From Ancylobacter koreensis (GTDB lineage Bacteria; Pseudomonadota; Alphaproteobacteria; Rhizobiales; Xanthobacteraceae), in NCBI RefSeq assembly GCF_023016525.1, contig NZ_JALKCG010000001.1:310001-374000 (forward strand): a DNA stretch of 64,000 bases. The letters are read 5' to 3'. The position numbers were made by a program, and so were the translations under genes. Below the pieces are notes generated by a model. It saw only the letters and a program-made list of their open reading frames with translations, did no database searches and was not told the DNA's origin. Positions 21,537 to 30,565 of this stretch are shown in pieces (position 1 is the first letter of the stretch; every line of letters begins with the position of its first letter).

Positions 21537-22735
21537 CAGGAAACCTCTGCCGGCTGCGGATGCGCCATGCCGAGCTCACGGCGGAGCTCCTCCGTATGCT
21601 CGCCGAGCGCGGGAGCCGGGCGGCGGAACGGGGCGGGCGTGGCGGAAAAGCGCGGGATGATGTTGGGCATCGGCATCGAGCCGAGATCCTCGTCCGGCAC
21701 CTCGACGATGGCCTGCCGGCCCTCCACGAAGGGATGGTCGAGCAGGTCGAGCACCGAGCAGACGGGTCCGACGGTGACGCCGGCCGCCTCGAACAGGGCG
21801 AGGTTGTCGGCCTGGCTGCGGGTGGCGATGAAGGCGCCGATGAGGGCGTCGAGCTCATCGCGATGGGCGACGCGCGCGGCGTTGTCGACGAAGCGCGGGT
21901 CGCTCTTCAGCTCCGGCCGGCCGATCGTGTCGAAGATGCGCTCGGCCATGGACTGCATGGAGCCGGACATGGCGACATAGGCGCCGTCCGCGCATTCATA
22001 GACGTTGCGCGGCGCGGTGTGCGAGGACTGGTTGCCCGCGCGCGGGGTGGGCGCGCCGGTGAGGCGGATCTGTGCCGCCTCGGCGCCGATCAGCGAGTGG
22101 ATCGGCTCGAACAGCGAGAGGTCGAGCACCTGCCCCGGCGCGCCGCCCTGCTCCACCGCGCGCAGCGCCGCCAGCACGGCGGCCGCGCCGTAGAGCCCGG
22201 CCACCATGTCGGCCATGGCGAGCGGCGGCAGGGTCGGCGGCTTGTCGGCATGCCCGTTCATGAACGCCCAGCCGGACATCGCCTCGACCAGCGTGCCGAA
22301 GCCCGGGCGCAGCCGCCACGGGCCGCTCTGGCCCCAGCCGGAGACGCGCAGGATGACGAGGCGGGGATTGCGGGCCAGCAGCTCGTCCGGCCCCAGCCCC
22401 CAGCGCTCCAGCGTGCCGGGCACGAAGTTCTCGACCAGTACCTGCGCGCTGTCGACGAGGCGCAGCAGCAATTCGCGCCCCTCCGCGTCGTGAATGTCGA
22501 CCGCCACGCTGCGCTTGTTGCGCGCATAGACCTTCCAGAACACCTCGACGCCCTCGACGCGCCAGCTCCGCAGGTCGTCGCCCTTGCCGGGCCGCTCGAT
22601 CTTGATGACGTCCGCGCCGTAATCGGCGAGCACATGGGTCGTCATGTTGCCGGCCACGAGGCGGGACAGGTCGACGACGCGCACGCCGTCGAGCGGGCCG
22701 CGGCCATCGGGGGTGAAGGAGAGGGGATGGGGCAT
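21536..22735 (-). CDS. Family III CoA-transferase (CaiB/BaiF/Frc type)
   Basis: 399-residue enzyme moving CoA between carboxylic acids. The N-terminus DGVRVVDLSRLVAGNMTTHVL is typical of the family, followed by DYGADVIKIERP, KRSVAVDIHD, LVDSAQVLVENFVPG and PRLVILRVSGWGQSGPW. The start at 22735 (MPHPLSF) is chosen because GAGGAGG lies five bases upstream; the in-frame ATG at 22750 would put that site inside the gene. Likely donor is succinyl-CoA or acetyl-CoA. It sits between the alcohol dehydrogenase and the CitE-like lyase. Confidence 0.92.
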   Translation of the reverse strand: MPHPLSFTPDGRGPLDGVRVVDLSRLVAGNMTTHVLADYGADVIKIERPGKGDDLRSWRVEGVEVFWKVYARNKRSVAVDIHDAEGRELLLRLVDSAQVLVENFVPGTLERWGLGPDELLARNPRLVILRVSGWGQSGPWRLRPGFGTLVEAMSGWAFMNGHADKPPTLPPLAMADMVAGLYGAAAVLAALRAVEQGGAPGQVLDLSLFEPIHSLIGAEAAQIRLTGAPTPRAGNQSSHTAPRNVYECADGAYVAMSGSMQSMAERIFDTIGRPELKSDPRFVDNAARVAHRDELDALIGAFIATRSQADNLALFEAAGVTVGPVCSVLDLLDHPFVEGRQAIVEVPDEDLGSMPMPNIIPRFSATPAPFRRPAPALGEHTEELRRELGMAHPQPAEVS

Positions 22736-22746
22736 GGCGGGCCTCC

Positions 22747-23877
22747 TCATTCCATCACGATCAGCGGCTTGATCTCCTGCAGCGCGTGCATGCGCTCAAG
22801 CGCCGTGTTCACCTCGTCGAGGCTGAAGCGGCCGGTGATCATCTTGCCGAACGGGATGCGATCGATATGGGCGGAGGCGAATTGCAGCGCCTTCCAGTAG
22901 GATTTCACGTCGCCCGAGAACGAGCCGATGACGCGGATGTTCTTCTTGACGAGGGTGGAGGGCGAGAAGGTCGTCGTGCCGCTGCCGAGCTGGCCGACGG
23001 TGAGGTAGCGCCCGCCCCTGCGCACGATGTCGAGCCCCTCGCCGAAGGCGTCGGGGTGGCCGGTGAACTCCATCACGATGTCCGGCCCGCGCCCGTCGGT
23101 GATCTCGCGCAACGCGGCGAGGCGCTCCTCGTGGCGGGCGCCCTCAATGGAGAAGGTGTGCGTCGCGCCGAAGTCGCGGGCGAGTTCCAGCCGTGCCGCC
23201 GGCGCGCCGATGACGCTGACCGTGCGGGCGCCGTTGACGCGGGCGACCGCCGCCGCCAGCACGCCGAGCGGGCCGGCGCCCTGGATCGCGACATGCTCGG
23301 AGGGCTCGATGCCGCCCAGATTGTCGAAGGCGTTCATCACCGAGCGGAAGGCGCAGCTGCACAGGCTGGCGACGCCGTCGTCGAGATTGTCAGGCACCCG
23401 CACGCGGCCCGATTCCGGCAGCACATAGCCGTATTCGGAAAAGCCGCCGAGCAGATAGGGCGGCTTCTCGATGTTCTCGTACATATAGGCGCGGCGGTTC
23501 TCGCACAGCGTCGGCTGGCGCGCGACGGTGCAGAAGAAGCAGTGGCCGCACGCCGTGTGGGTCCACAGGATGCGGTCGCCGATGGCGAGCTTCTGGCCGG
23601 CGCTGTCGCGCTCGGCGCCCTCGCCGATGGCCACGACCCGGCCCACCATCTCGTGGCCGAGGATCACCGGCAGGTCGACGGCGAGCGAGAGGTTGCCGCG
23701 CGACAGATGCACGTCGGTGCCGCAGATCGAGCAGGCCGTCGTCTTGACGATCAGCGCGCCGGGCTCGGGGCCCGAAGGCACCGGCACGCATTCGATCTTC
23801 ACCGGCTGGCCGAACTGGCGGACCACCGCCGCGCGGGAGAATTCGGGAAGCCTGACCTTGTCACCGGACATGAGCAT
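22747..23877 (-). CDS. Zinc-dependent medium-chain alcohol dehydrogenase
   Basis: 376-residue MDR oxidoreductase. Catalytic zinc ligands appear in TTACSICGTDVH and ILGHEMVGRVV; the structural zinc loop is CGHCFFCTVARQPTLC. The coenzyme site is AIQGAGPLGVLAAAVARV. It shows FTGHPDAFGEGLDIVRRGGRYL, typical of sorbitol/threonine dehydrogenase-like members. The start at 23877 follows a 14-bp gap after the TRAP gene and has only a weak ribosome binding site; six bases on, a second ATG is possible. Together with the aldehyde dehydrogenase it could oxidise an alcohol to the acid handled by the CoA enzymes. Confidence 0.9.
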   Translation of the reverse strand: MLMSGDKVRLPEFSRAAVVRQFGQPVKIECVPVPSGPEPGALIVKTTACSICGTDVHLSRGNLSLAVDLPVILGHEMVGRVVAIGEGAERDSAGQKLAIGDRILWTHTACGHCFFCTVARQPTLCENRRAYMYENIEKPPYLLGGFSEYGYVLPESGRVRVPDNLDDGVASLCSCAFRSVMNAFDNLGGIEPSEHVAIQGAGPLGVLAAAVARVNGARTVSVIGAPAARLELARDFGATHTFSIEGARHEERLAALREITDGRGPDIVMEFTGHPDAFGEGLDIVRRGGRYLTVGQLGSGTTTFSPSTLVKKNIRVIGSFSGDVKSYWKALQFASAHIDRIPFGKMITGRFSLDEVNTALERMHALQEIKPLIVME

Positions 23878-23891
23878 GGAATTCGGGTCTT

Positions 23892-25175
23892 TCACAGGTA
23901 GCGGAACCAGAGGGTCGCGAACGGCACGAAGGTGATGATCGCCTGGCCGAGCAGGGCGGCGCCGAAGAACCAGCCGAGATAGGGCACCATGTCGGCGAGC
24001 CGGGCATTGGCGGCCCGCGCCGCCACGTAGAGATTGGCGGCCATCGGCGGGGTGAGCAGGCCGATTTCCAGATTGGTCGCGGTGATGATGCCGAAATGCA
24101 CCGCGTCGATGCCGAATTTCTCCGCCGCCGGGGCCAGCAGCGGCCCCATCAGCAGGATGGAGGCGTTGGTCTCCATGAAGGTGCCGACCAGCAGCAGCAC
24201 GATGTTGACCATCAGCAGGAAGGCGATGGGGCTGTCGATATAGGTCGCCACCCACAGGGCGATGTCCTGCGGCACCTGGTTCAGCACCATGGCGCGGTTG
24301 AACACGCCGGTCATGGCGATGACGATGAGGATGCCCGAGCCGGTGATCGCCGCCGAGCGGAAGGCGCGGGTGAAGTCGCCCGCGGTCATCAGCCGGCGCA
24401 CCAGCGAGACGCCGACCGCGTAGAGACAGCCGATCGCCGCCGCTTCGGTCGGGGTCATGATGCCCCCGTAGATGCCGCCGAGGATGACGACCGGCAGCAG
24501 GAGCGCCGAGGAGGCCTCCAGCAGCACCAGCCGCTTCGGCTTGCCGGCGGCCACGAGGTCGGCGCCCTCGGGCCGGTTCTCCTGCCCGTCCTTCAGCAGG
24601 CGGCGGGAGAGCGCGTTGTGCACGACGAGGAACAGCACCGCCATCAGCACCGCCGGGATGAGCGTCGCGATGAAGAGCTGCGAGATCGAGACGCCCACCG
24701 TCGCGCCATAGAGGATGAGCGGGATGGAGGGCGGCACCAGCACGCCGAGCAGGCCGGCGGAGGAGGTGAGCGAGGCGATGTAGCCCTTGGGGTAGCCGCG
24801 CCGCGCCATGACCGGGCTGACGATGCCGCCGATGGCCGCGACGGTGGCCACCGAGGAGCCGGTGATGGCGCCCATCATGGCGGAGGCCGCGATGGTGATG
24901 TAGCCGAAGGCGGCGCGCACCCGGCGCAGCGCCAGCTCGGCCAGCGCGATCAGCTCGGCGGCCATGCCGCTGCGGTTCATCAGCTCGCCGGTGAGCATGA
25001 ACAGCGGAATGGCGACGAGCGGATAGCTCGAAATCTCCTCATAGGGAATGTTGCTGAGACCGGCGATGGAGAGGCCGTAGGCGCCCATCTGCAGGAAGAT
25101 CACGAGGCCGAAGGTGACGGCGAGCGGGGCGCCGAGCACAAGGAACAGGGCCATCAGGCCGAAGGTCAGCGCCAT
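23892..25175 (-). CDS. dctM: TRAP transporter large permease (DctM)
   Basis: 427-residue polytopic membrane protein, 11-12 hydrophobic segments. Family traits: LVAIPLFMLTGELMNRSGMA, AMMGAITGSSVATVAAIGGIV, GVLVPPSIPLILYGA, GGIYGGIMTPTEAAAIGCLYA and ATNLEIGLLTPPMAANLYV. Start 25175 (MALTFGLMALFLVLG) overlaps the small-permease stop by 10 bp. Together with DctQ and DctP it imports an organic acid driven by the sodium gradient. The open frame upstream of 25175 is antisense-like to nothing hydrophobic and is rejected. Confidence 0.95.
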   Translation of the reverse strand: MALTFGLMALFLVLGAPLAVTFGLVIFLQMGAYGLSIAGLSNIPYEEISSYPLVAIPLFMLTGELMNRSGMAAELIALAELALRRVRAAFGYITIAASAMMGAITGSSVATVAAIGGIVSPVMARRGYPKGYIASLTSSAGLLGVLVPPSIPLILYGATVGVSISQLFIATLIPAVLMAVLFLVVHNALSRRLLKDGQENRPEGADLVAAGKPKRLVLLEASSALLLPVVILGGIYGGIMTPTEAAAIGCLYAVGVSLVRRLMTAGDFTRAFRSAAITGSGILIVIAMTGVFNRAMVLNQVPQDIALWVATYIDSPIAFLLMVNIVLLLVGTFMETNASILLMGPLLAPAAEKFGIDAVHFGIITATNLEIGLLTPPMAANLYVAARAANARLADMVPYLGWFFGAALLGQAIITFVPFATLWFRYL

Positions 25176-25750
25176 GGGTTGTAGCCTCCCGGTTCGCGCC
25201 CTTCCAGCGCGCGCCAGATGTCGAGCACCGCGTGGAAGGTCATCAGCGCCGCGCCGGCCAGCACGAAGCCGGCGGGGATGGCGATCGGCGTGCCGAGGTC
25301 GATGAGCCGTTCGCCCGAGGAGCGGGCATAGTCGAACAGGTCCCAGGCCAGCGCGATGAAGAACAGGCCGAAGACCAGGCAGAGCACCGCCGCCACCGCG
25401 TCGAGCGAGCGCCGCAGCCGCCCCGGCGGCAGCATCTCGACGATGTCCGCCGTCAGGTGCCGGTGCAGATGGCTGCACAGCGCGCCGCCGATGAAGGTGA
25501 GCGGCGACATGGCGACCATCGCCCATTCCCCGGTGTCGGGAATCGGCAGGTTGAAGAAGCGGATCGCCACCGACATCGCCACCGCGAGGATGGCGACCGC
25601 CATCGCCGCGATGACCACCGCGTTCTCCATCCGCGCCAGCACCAGCTCGACGCGCATCAGCGCATCGAGCACGGAGCCGGCGGCGCGGGCGGCCGCCGGG
25701 CCGCTCCGCGTCTCGTGGCCGTTCATGGGCGTGATCTCGTCAAGGGCCAT
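25166..25750 (-). CDS. dctQ: TRAP transporter small permease (DctQ)
   Basis: 194-residue membrane protein with four predicted helices (about residues 42-65, 83-103, 118-140, 158-180 judging by hydrophobicity). Typical DctQ landmarks: FNLPIPDTGEWAMVAMSPLTFIG and SHLHRHLTADIVEMLPP, which carry the conserved E and H-x-x-x-D positions. It starts six bases after the DctP stop and overlaps DctM by 10 bp. Confidence 0.92.
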   Translation of the reverse strand: MALDEITPMNGHETRSGPAAARAAGSVLDALMRVELVLARMENAVVIAAMAVAILAVAMSVAIRFFNLPIPDTGEWAMVAMSPLTFIGGALCSHLHRHLTADIVEMLPPGRLRRSLDAVAAVLCLVFGLFFIALAWDLFDYARSSGERLIDLGTPIAIPAGFVLAGAALMTFHAVLDIWRALEGREPGGYNPWR

Positions 25751-25756
25751 GGCCGG

Positions 25757-26761
25757 TCACTCGCCGCGCGCGGCGGCGATTTCCTTCTTCAGCTCGGCGA
25801 TACGCTCGGCGCCGTAGACGGATTCGAGCTTCTGCCAGCCGATCTGGCCGATGCGGGCGAACTCGGCCATCGCCTCGGGCGAGGGCACGATCACCTCGAC
25901 GCCGCCGGCCTTGATCTTGTCGAGGAAGGCGGCATTGGCGGCGCGGTTGAGGGCGATGCCCTGGCTGGCGGCTTCCTCGGCGGCCTTCTTGACGATGGCG
26001 CGCTGGTCCTCGCCCAGCCCGTCCCAGAAGCGCTTGCTCACGGTGACGGCGCCCATGGCGTAGACGTGGTTCGTCAGCGTCATGTATTTCTGCGCCTCGA
26101 ACAGGCGCGAATTGTAGGTGATGCTCGCCCCGTTATCCTGGCCGTCCACCGTCCCCTGCTGGAGGGCGACGAACAGGTTCGGCATCGGCATGGTGACGGC
26201 CTGCGAGCCCGCCGCCTCGAAGAAGGAGCGGATCGAGGCCGAGCCCGGCACGCGGATCTTCAGGTCCTTGAGGTCTTCGGCGTTGCGCACCGGATGCTTG
26301 GAATTGGTGACCGCGCGGAAGTCGAGCTCGAAATAGGCCAGCGCCACCATGTTGTGCTTGGCCAGCGTCTGCCCGAGCGTGCGCTGAAGAATGCCGTTCG
26401 GGTTGTAGAAGATCTTGTCCACCTCCTGATTGTTGGTCGCGATGTAGGGCAGGTAGTGGATGTCGAGCAGCGGATCGAGCCCGGTCAGCGAGCCGATGTT
26501 CAGGAAGGCGAATTCCACCGCGCCGCGGCTGAGATCGCGCCCGAGCGCCTCGTCGCCGCCGATCTGGCTGTTCGGGAACACGGTGATGTCGATCGCGCCG
26601 TTGGTGCGCTCCTTCACGAGTTTCGCGAAGATCTGGCTGGCCTCGTCGGCCGCGTTGCCCTGCGCGAAGACGTGGCCGAGGCGGGCCTTCTGCGCCACCG
26701 CCGGCTGCGCGATGGCCATGATCGAGACGGCCGCGAGCGCGGCCAGAATCAGCTTCTTCAT
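25757..26761 (-). CDS. dctP: TRAP transporter substrate-binding protein (DctP)
   Basis: 334-residue periplasmic binding protein with a classic signal peptide (MKKLILAALAAVSIMAIAQP, cleavage probably after AVAQ or AVA at residue about 23). The mature part shows TNGAIDITVFPNSQIGGDEAL, a DctP hallmark, and the ligand-binding Arg region LKDLKIRVPGSASIR (Arg-Val-Pro). GGGAGGA lies close before the ATG. A hairpin between the upstream aldehyde dehydrogenase gene and this one (26781-26816) may raise dctP mRNA levels relative to neighbours. The ligand is probably a carboxylate. Confidence 0.94.
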   Translation of the reverse strand: MKKLILAALAAVSIMAIAQPAVAQKARLGHVFAQGNAADEASQIFAKLVKERTNGAIDITVFPNSQIGGDEALGRDLSRGAVEFAFLNIGSLTGLDPLLDIHYLPYIATNNQEVDKIFYNPNGILQRTLGQTLAKHNMVALAYFELDFRAVTNSKHPVRNAEDLKDLKIRVPGSASIRSFFEAAGSQAVTMPMPNLFVALQQGTVDGQDNGASITYNSRLFEAQKYMTLTNHVYAMGAVTVSKRFWDGLGEDQRAIVKKAAEEAASQGIALNRAANAAFLDKIKAGGVEVIVPSPEAMAEFARIGQIGWQKLESVYGAERIAELKKEIAAARGE

Positions 26762-26780
26762 GTTTTCCTCCCGGGGAAAG

Positions 26781-26816
26781 GGCCGTTCCCGTGTTTTTCT
26801 CGTTGGGGGAACGGCC
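26781..26816 (-). promoter_or_regulatory. Intercistronic hairpin between ALDH and dctP
   Basis: GGCCGTTCCC (26781-26790) pairs perfectly with GGGAACGGCC (26807-26816), loop 16 bases. In the transcript it lies immediately upstream of the dctP ribosome binding site. Such hairpins often act as partial terminators or protect the 5' end of the highly expressed binding-protein message. Role here is inferred. Confidence 0.55.
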
Positions 26817-26823
26817 GTTATCG

Positions 26824-28272
26824 TCAGTTGCTGTGGTCGATGACCACCGTCTTGGCGACGGTGTACTCCTTCAACGCTTCGAAACCTTTCTCGCGGCCAT
26901 GGCCGCTCTTGCGGAACCCGCCGAAGGGCAGCTCGATGCCGCCGCCCGCGCCATAGCCGTTGATGTAGATCTGGCCGGCGCGGATGCCCTTGGCCATGCG
27001 CATCTGCCGCCCGCCGTCGCGCGTCCAGACACCGGCGATCAGCCCGTAATCGGTGCCGTTGGCGAGGCGCAGCACGTCGTCCTCGTCGTCGAAGGGCAGC
27101 GCCGCCAGCACCGGTCCGAACACTTCCTCGCGCGCCAGCTCATGCTCGCGCGGCACGAGACCGAACAGGGTCGGGGGCACGAAATAGCCGGCCTTGCTGG
27201 CGTCCGGATGGATTTTCCCCTGCGCCACCACCTCGACCTTGTCCTGCGCGGCACGTTCGAGAAAACTCATCACCCGGTCGCGCTGCACGGCGTTGATGAC
27301 CGGCCCGGAATCGAGGTCCTGCTCGGGATAGCCCACCCTCATCGCGGCCATGCGGTCGGCAAGCCGGCGCATGAACGGCTCGTAGATCGCGCGCTCGATG
27401 AGCACGCGCGAGCCGGCCGAACAGGTCTGGCCGGCATTCTGCACGATGGCGCCGACGATCACCTCGCAGGCGCGGTCCTGATCGGCGTCGGCGAAGACGA
27501 TCTGCGGCGACTTGCCCCCGAGCTCCAGCACACAGGGCACGTGGTTCTTGGCCGCCGCCATCTGCACCAGCGTGCCGACCTCCGGCGAGCCGGTGAAGGA
27601 GAGGAAATCGATGCCGGCATGGCTCGACAGCGCCGCGCCGGCCTCCTCGCCAAGCCCGGTGACCACGTTGACGACGCCCGGCGGGAAGCCGATCTCCTCG
27701 GTGAGTTCGGTGAAGCGCAGGCAGGAAAGCGAGGCCTCCTCGGCGGGTTTGAGAATGGCGGCGTTGCCGGCGGCGAGCGAGGCGCCGAGGGTGCGGCCGA
27801 ACATGGAGGCGGGGTAGTTCCACGGGATGATGTGGCCGGTGACGCCGCGCGGCTCGCGCAGCACGATCACCTGATAGCCGGGCAGGAACGGAATGGTGTC
27901 GCCATGGATCTTGTCGGCGGCGCCGCCGTAATATTCGAAATAGCGGGCGGTCACGCGGATGTCGTTGCGCGCCAGCTTCATCGGCTTGCCGGTGTCGGCG
28001 GCCTCGATCTCGGCCAGCTCCTCCAGACGGTCGAGGATCAAGAGGCCGAGCCGGCTGAGGAGGCGGCCGCGCTCCAGCGCCGCCATCGCCCCCCACGCGC
28101 CCTCGAAGGCGTTGCGCGCGGCGCTGACGGCGCGCTCGACATCGGCGCTGCCGCCACGGGCGATGCGGCCAATGATCTCGCCGGTGCTGGGGTTCACCAC
28201 CTCCAGCGTGGCGCCGCAGGCCGGCTTCACCCAGCTTCCGTCGATGAAAATCTCGTCGCGCCCCATCGGCAT
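26824..28272 (-). CDS. NAD(P)-dependent aldehyde dehydrogenase
   Basis: 482-residue ALDH superfamily enzyme, first gene of the catabolic operon. Catalytic Cys in NAGQTCSAGSRV, general-base Glu in VLELGGKSPQIVF, coenzyme loop SFTGSPEVG, and GHIIPWNYPASMFG (Asn of the oxyanion hole). The C-terminus shows PFGGFRKSGHGREKG. Start is 28272 or 28266: AAGGAG suits the first and GGAGG suits the second. Much longer open reading upstream is an artefact of GC bias opposite the GT39 gene. Betaine-aldehyde/5-carboxyvalerate-type substrate classes are possible; not resolved. Confidence 0.92.
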   Translation of the reverse strand: MPMGRDEIFIDGSWVKPACGATLEVVNPSTGEIIGRIARGGSADVERAVSAARNAFEGAWGAMAALERGRLLSRLGLLILDRLEELAEIEAADTGKPMKLARNDIRVTARYFEYYGGAADKIHGDTIPFLPGYQVIVLREPRGVTGHIIPWNYPASMFGRTLGASLAAGNAAILKPAEEASLSCLRFTELTEEIGFPPGVVNVVTGLGEEAGAALSSHAGIDFLSFTGSPEVGTLVQMAAAKNHVPCVLELGGKSPQIVFADADQDRACEVIVGAIVQNAGQTCSAGSRVLIERAIYEPFMRRLADRMAAMRVGYPEQDLDSGPVINAVQRDRVMSFLERAAQDKVEVVAQGKIHPDASKAGYFVPPTLFGLVPREHELAREEVFGPVLAALPFDDEDDVLRLANGTDYGLIAGVWTRDGGRQMRMAKGIRAGQIYINGYGAGGGIELPFGGFRKSGHGREKGFEALKEYTVAKTVVIDHSN

Positions 28273-28390
28273 CCTCCGCACTCCTTTTTTGCGTTTGAGG
28301 AGATGCTCGTACGGGGGATTGCCCTTCGACAATGCCGAAAAAAGATAAGCTGCGTTCGGATTTCCCGAAGCCTGCACGCCTTCACCCGCG

Positions 28391-28482
28391 CCGGGGCGCC
28401 ATTTGCCACCCATCCGGGGCGCCACTTGCCACCCGCCCGGGGCGCGACTTGCGGAGAGCGGGGGCGCCATGTCAGGTTCGCC
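28391..28482. repeat. 23-bp tandem repeat, three clear copies plus one degenerate
   Basis: Units begin at 28391, 28414, 28437 and 28460, an exact 23-bp period. The shared core is CCGGGGCGCC followed by A-T/C-TTGCCACCC in the first two units; the third keeps CCGGGGCG and ACTTGC, and the fourth keeps GGGGGCGCCA. They lie in the 267-bp divergent gap between the aldehyde dehydrogenase and GT39 genes, so they could be phased operator sites. Confidence 0.7.
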
Positions 28483-28539
28483 GCCGCTCGCCGGCCCCCG
28501 GCCCGTCGCCGTGGGCGCGCGCGCACGAGACCTGTAGAC

Positions 28540-30561
28540 ATGCCCAACACCTTCCCGGACCGCGCCGGGGACCTGCCGAGCACGGCAACCGCGCGGGGAC
28601 CGGCGCGGATGCGCCGCGGGCTGCTGCTCGCGGACGGCGCGCTGACGGCCGCCGGCACCGCCCGCTTCGTGAGCGTCGGCCTCGCCGGCCTGGCGGTCGA
28701 TTTCCTTGCCTTCGAGGCACTCCGCTTCCTCGGCATCGGCACCACGCCCGCGCAGCTCGTGAGTTTCACCCTCGCCGCCGCGCTGACCTATCTGGCGAAT
28801 GCGCGGTGGAGCTTTGCCGGCACGGCATTTCCCCGCGCGGGCGAGCACGTCACGCGCGTGATCATCGTCTATCTGCTGGCGGTCTCGCTGCGCAGCGGCG
28901 TGCTGGGCAGCCTCGCCCTGATCGGCGTGCCCGATCATGTGGCGATCCTGTTCGCCATTGGCGGCGCGGCGCTGGTCGCCGCCCTCGGCTCGGCCTTCTA
29001 TGCCTTCCCGCCCGCCGGCGCGCAGGTCTCGGCGGCGCTGCGCTGGCGAACCGCGGCGGTCGCGATCGCCCTCTATACGGTGGTGCTGCGCCTCGCCTTC
29101 ATCGGCGTCATCGACCTGATGCCGCAGGAGGCCTATTACTGGGACTACGCCCAGCATCTCGACATCGGCTATCTCGATCACCCGCCCATGGTGGCGTGGA
29201 TGATCTGGGCCGGCACGCGGCTGTTCGGCGAGACCGAGTTCGGCGTGCGCGCCTTCGCCTGGGCCGGCTGGTTCGTCACCGCCTTCTTCAGCTTCGCACT
29301 CGCCAAGCAGCTCTTCGGCCGCACGGCCGCCTATGTCACCCTGGCGCTGGTGGCGGCGCTGCCGTTCTATTTCGCGACCGGAACGGTCGTCACGCCGGAC
29401 GCCCCGCTCACCGCCTTCTGGGCCGGGGCGCTTTATTTCCTGGAGCGCGCGCTGCGCGGCGGGCAGCGGCGGGCTTGGTGGGGCGTCGGGCTGTTCATCG
29501 GCCTCGGCCTGCTGTCGAAATACACCATCGCGCTGCTCGGCCCGGCGGGGCTGCTCTACATGCTGCTGGACCGCCGCTCGCGCGCCTGGTTCGCCCGGCC
29601 CGAACCCTATCTCGCCGGCGCCGTCGCGCTCGCCGTGTTCTCCCCGGTCATCGTCTGGAATGTGCGCAACGGCTTTGCCTCCTTCGCCTTCCAGACCGCC
29701 GACCGCATCGCCGAGCCCTTCGCCTTCTCGCTGCCGGCGCTGATCGTCGGCGTCGCGGCCCTGCTCGCCCCCACCGGCCTCGCCGCCGTGCTCGTCTCGC
29801 CCTGGCTGCGCGGGCGCCCGCCTGCCGATATCCCCGGAGCTGCGGCGCGCGACGGGCATCGCGACACCGCGCGCTTCATCGCCATCTTCACGCTGGTGCC
29901 GCTCTCGGTCTTCGTCTTCTTCAGCCTGTCGCACAATGTGAAGCTGAACTGGACCGGCCCGCTCTGGCTCGCCACCCTGCCCGCGCTGTCGGCTTCCATA
30001 TTGTGGGCGGGGGGGCAGGCGCCGGGAGCCATGGCAAGCATCCGCCGACGCGTGCGCGAGGCCTGGGCGCCGACGCTGGCGATCTGCCTCGCGGTCTACG
30101 GCCTCGGCTTCAACTATCTCGCCATCGGCGTGCCGGGGCTCGGCTATCCGCTCGGCCTGCCGGCCATGCCGGCCGGATGGGGCGCCTTCGGGCGCGAGAT
30201 CGCCGACATCACCCGCGAGGTGCGCGACGCCACCGGCAAGGAGCCGGTGCTGGCGGGGCTCGACGACTACAAGATCACCAGCGAGCTCGCCTTCTATGGC
30301 AGCGGGGCGGAGGGCGTGCGCTCCGAGGCGGTCGGGCGCGGCGTGCTCGGCCAGCCGAGCCTGATGTATGGCTACTGGTACCCGCCCGAGCCGCTGAAGG
30401 GCCGGCCGGTGGTGATGGTCGGCTTCTCCCGCAACCAGCTCCTCAACCCGTTCCTCGCCTATCGCTTCGGCAGCCTCGGCGAGCCGATGGAGCGGGTGGT
30501 GACGAAGGACGGCCATGTCGTCGGCCGCATCCATTACCGCGTCGGCTACGACCTCAAGTGA
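28540..30561 (+). CDS. GtrA-like domain fused to GT39 glycosyltransferase (ArnT/PMT-like)
   Basis: 673-residue integral membrane protein. Residues about 36-155 form a GtrA-like four-helix domain (ARFVSVGLAGLAVDFLAFEA), a family thought to flip or present polyprenyl-linked sugars. The remainder is a GT39/PMT-type lipid-linked sugar transferase with the active-site loop MPQEAYYWDYAQHLDIGYLDHPP (Glu-Ala-Tyr-Tyr and Asp-His-Pro-Pro are hallmarks), FATGTVVTPDAPLTAFW, and about 10 further helices. The fusion would couple carrier-lipid presentation to transfer onto a periplasmic acceptor such as lipid A or another envelope glycan. Start 28540 has no strong ribosome binding site. Confidence 0.88.
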   Translation: MPNTFPDRAGDLPSTATARGPARMRRGLLLADGALTAAGTARFVSVGLAGLAVDFLAFEALRFLGIGTTPAQLVSFTLAAALTYLANARWSFAGTAFPRAGEHVTRVIIVYLLAVSLRSGVLGSLALIGVPDHVAILFAIGGAALVAALGSAFYAFPPAGAQVSAALRWRTAAVAIALYTVVLRLAFIGVIDLMPQEAYYWDYAQHLDIGYLDHPPMVAWMIWAGTRLFGETEFGVRAFAWAGWFVTAFFSFALAKQLFGRTAAYVTLALVAALPFYFATGTVVTPDAPLTAFWAGALYFLERALRGGQRRAWWGVGLFIGLGLLSKYTIALLGPAGLLYMLLDRRSRAWFARPEPYLAGAVALAVFSPVIVWNVRNGFASFAFQTADRIAEPFAFSLPALIVGVAALLAPTGLAAVLVSPWLRGRPPADIPGAAARDGHRDTARFIAIFTLVPLSVFVFFSLSHNVKLNWTGPLWLATLPALSASILWAGGQAPGAMASIRRRVREAWAPTLAICLAVYGLGFNYLAIGVPGLGYPLGLPAMPAGWGAFGREIADITREVRDATGKEPVLAGLDDYKITSELAFYGSGAEGVRSEAVGRGVLGQPSLMYGYWYPPEPLKGRPVVMVGFSRNQLLNPFLAYRFGSLGEPMERVVTKDGHVVGRIHYRVGYDLK

Positions 30562-30565
30562 CGTC

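Noticed and set aside
28273-30534. Very long N-terminal extension of the aldehyde dehydrogenase frame
   Set aside because: It lies antisense to the GT39 gene, is Arg/Glu/Gly-rich and has no ALDH similarity; the ALDH start has good ribosome binding sites at 28266-28272.
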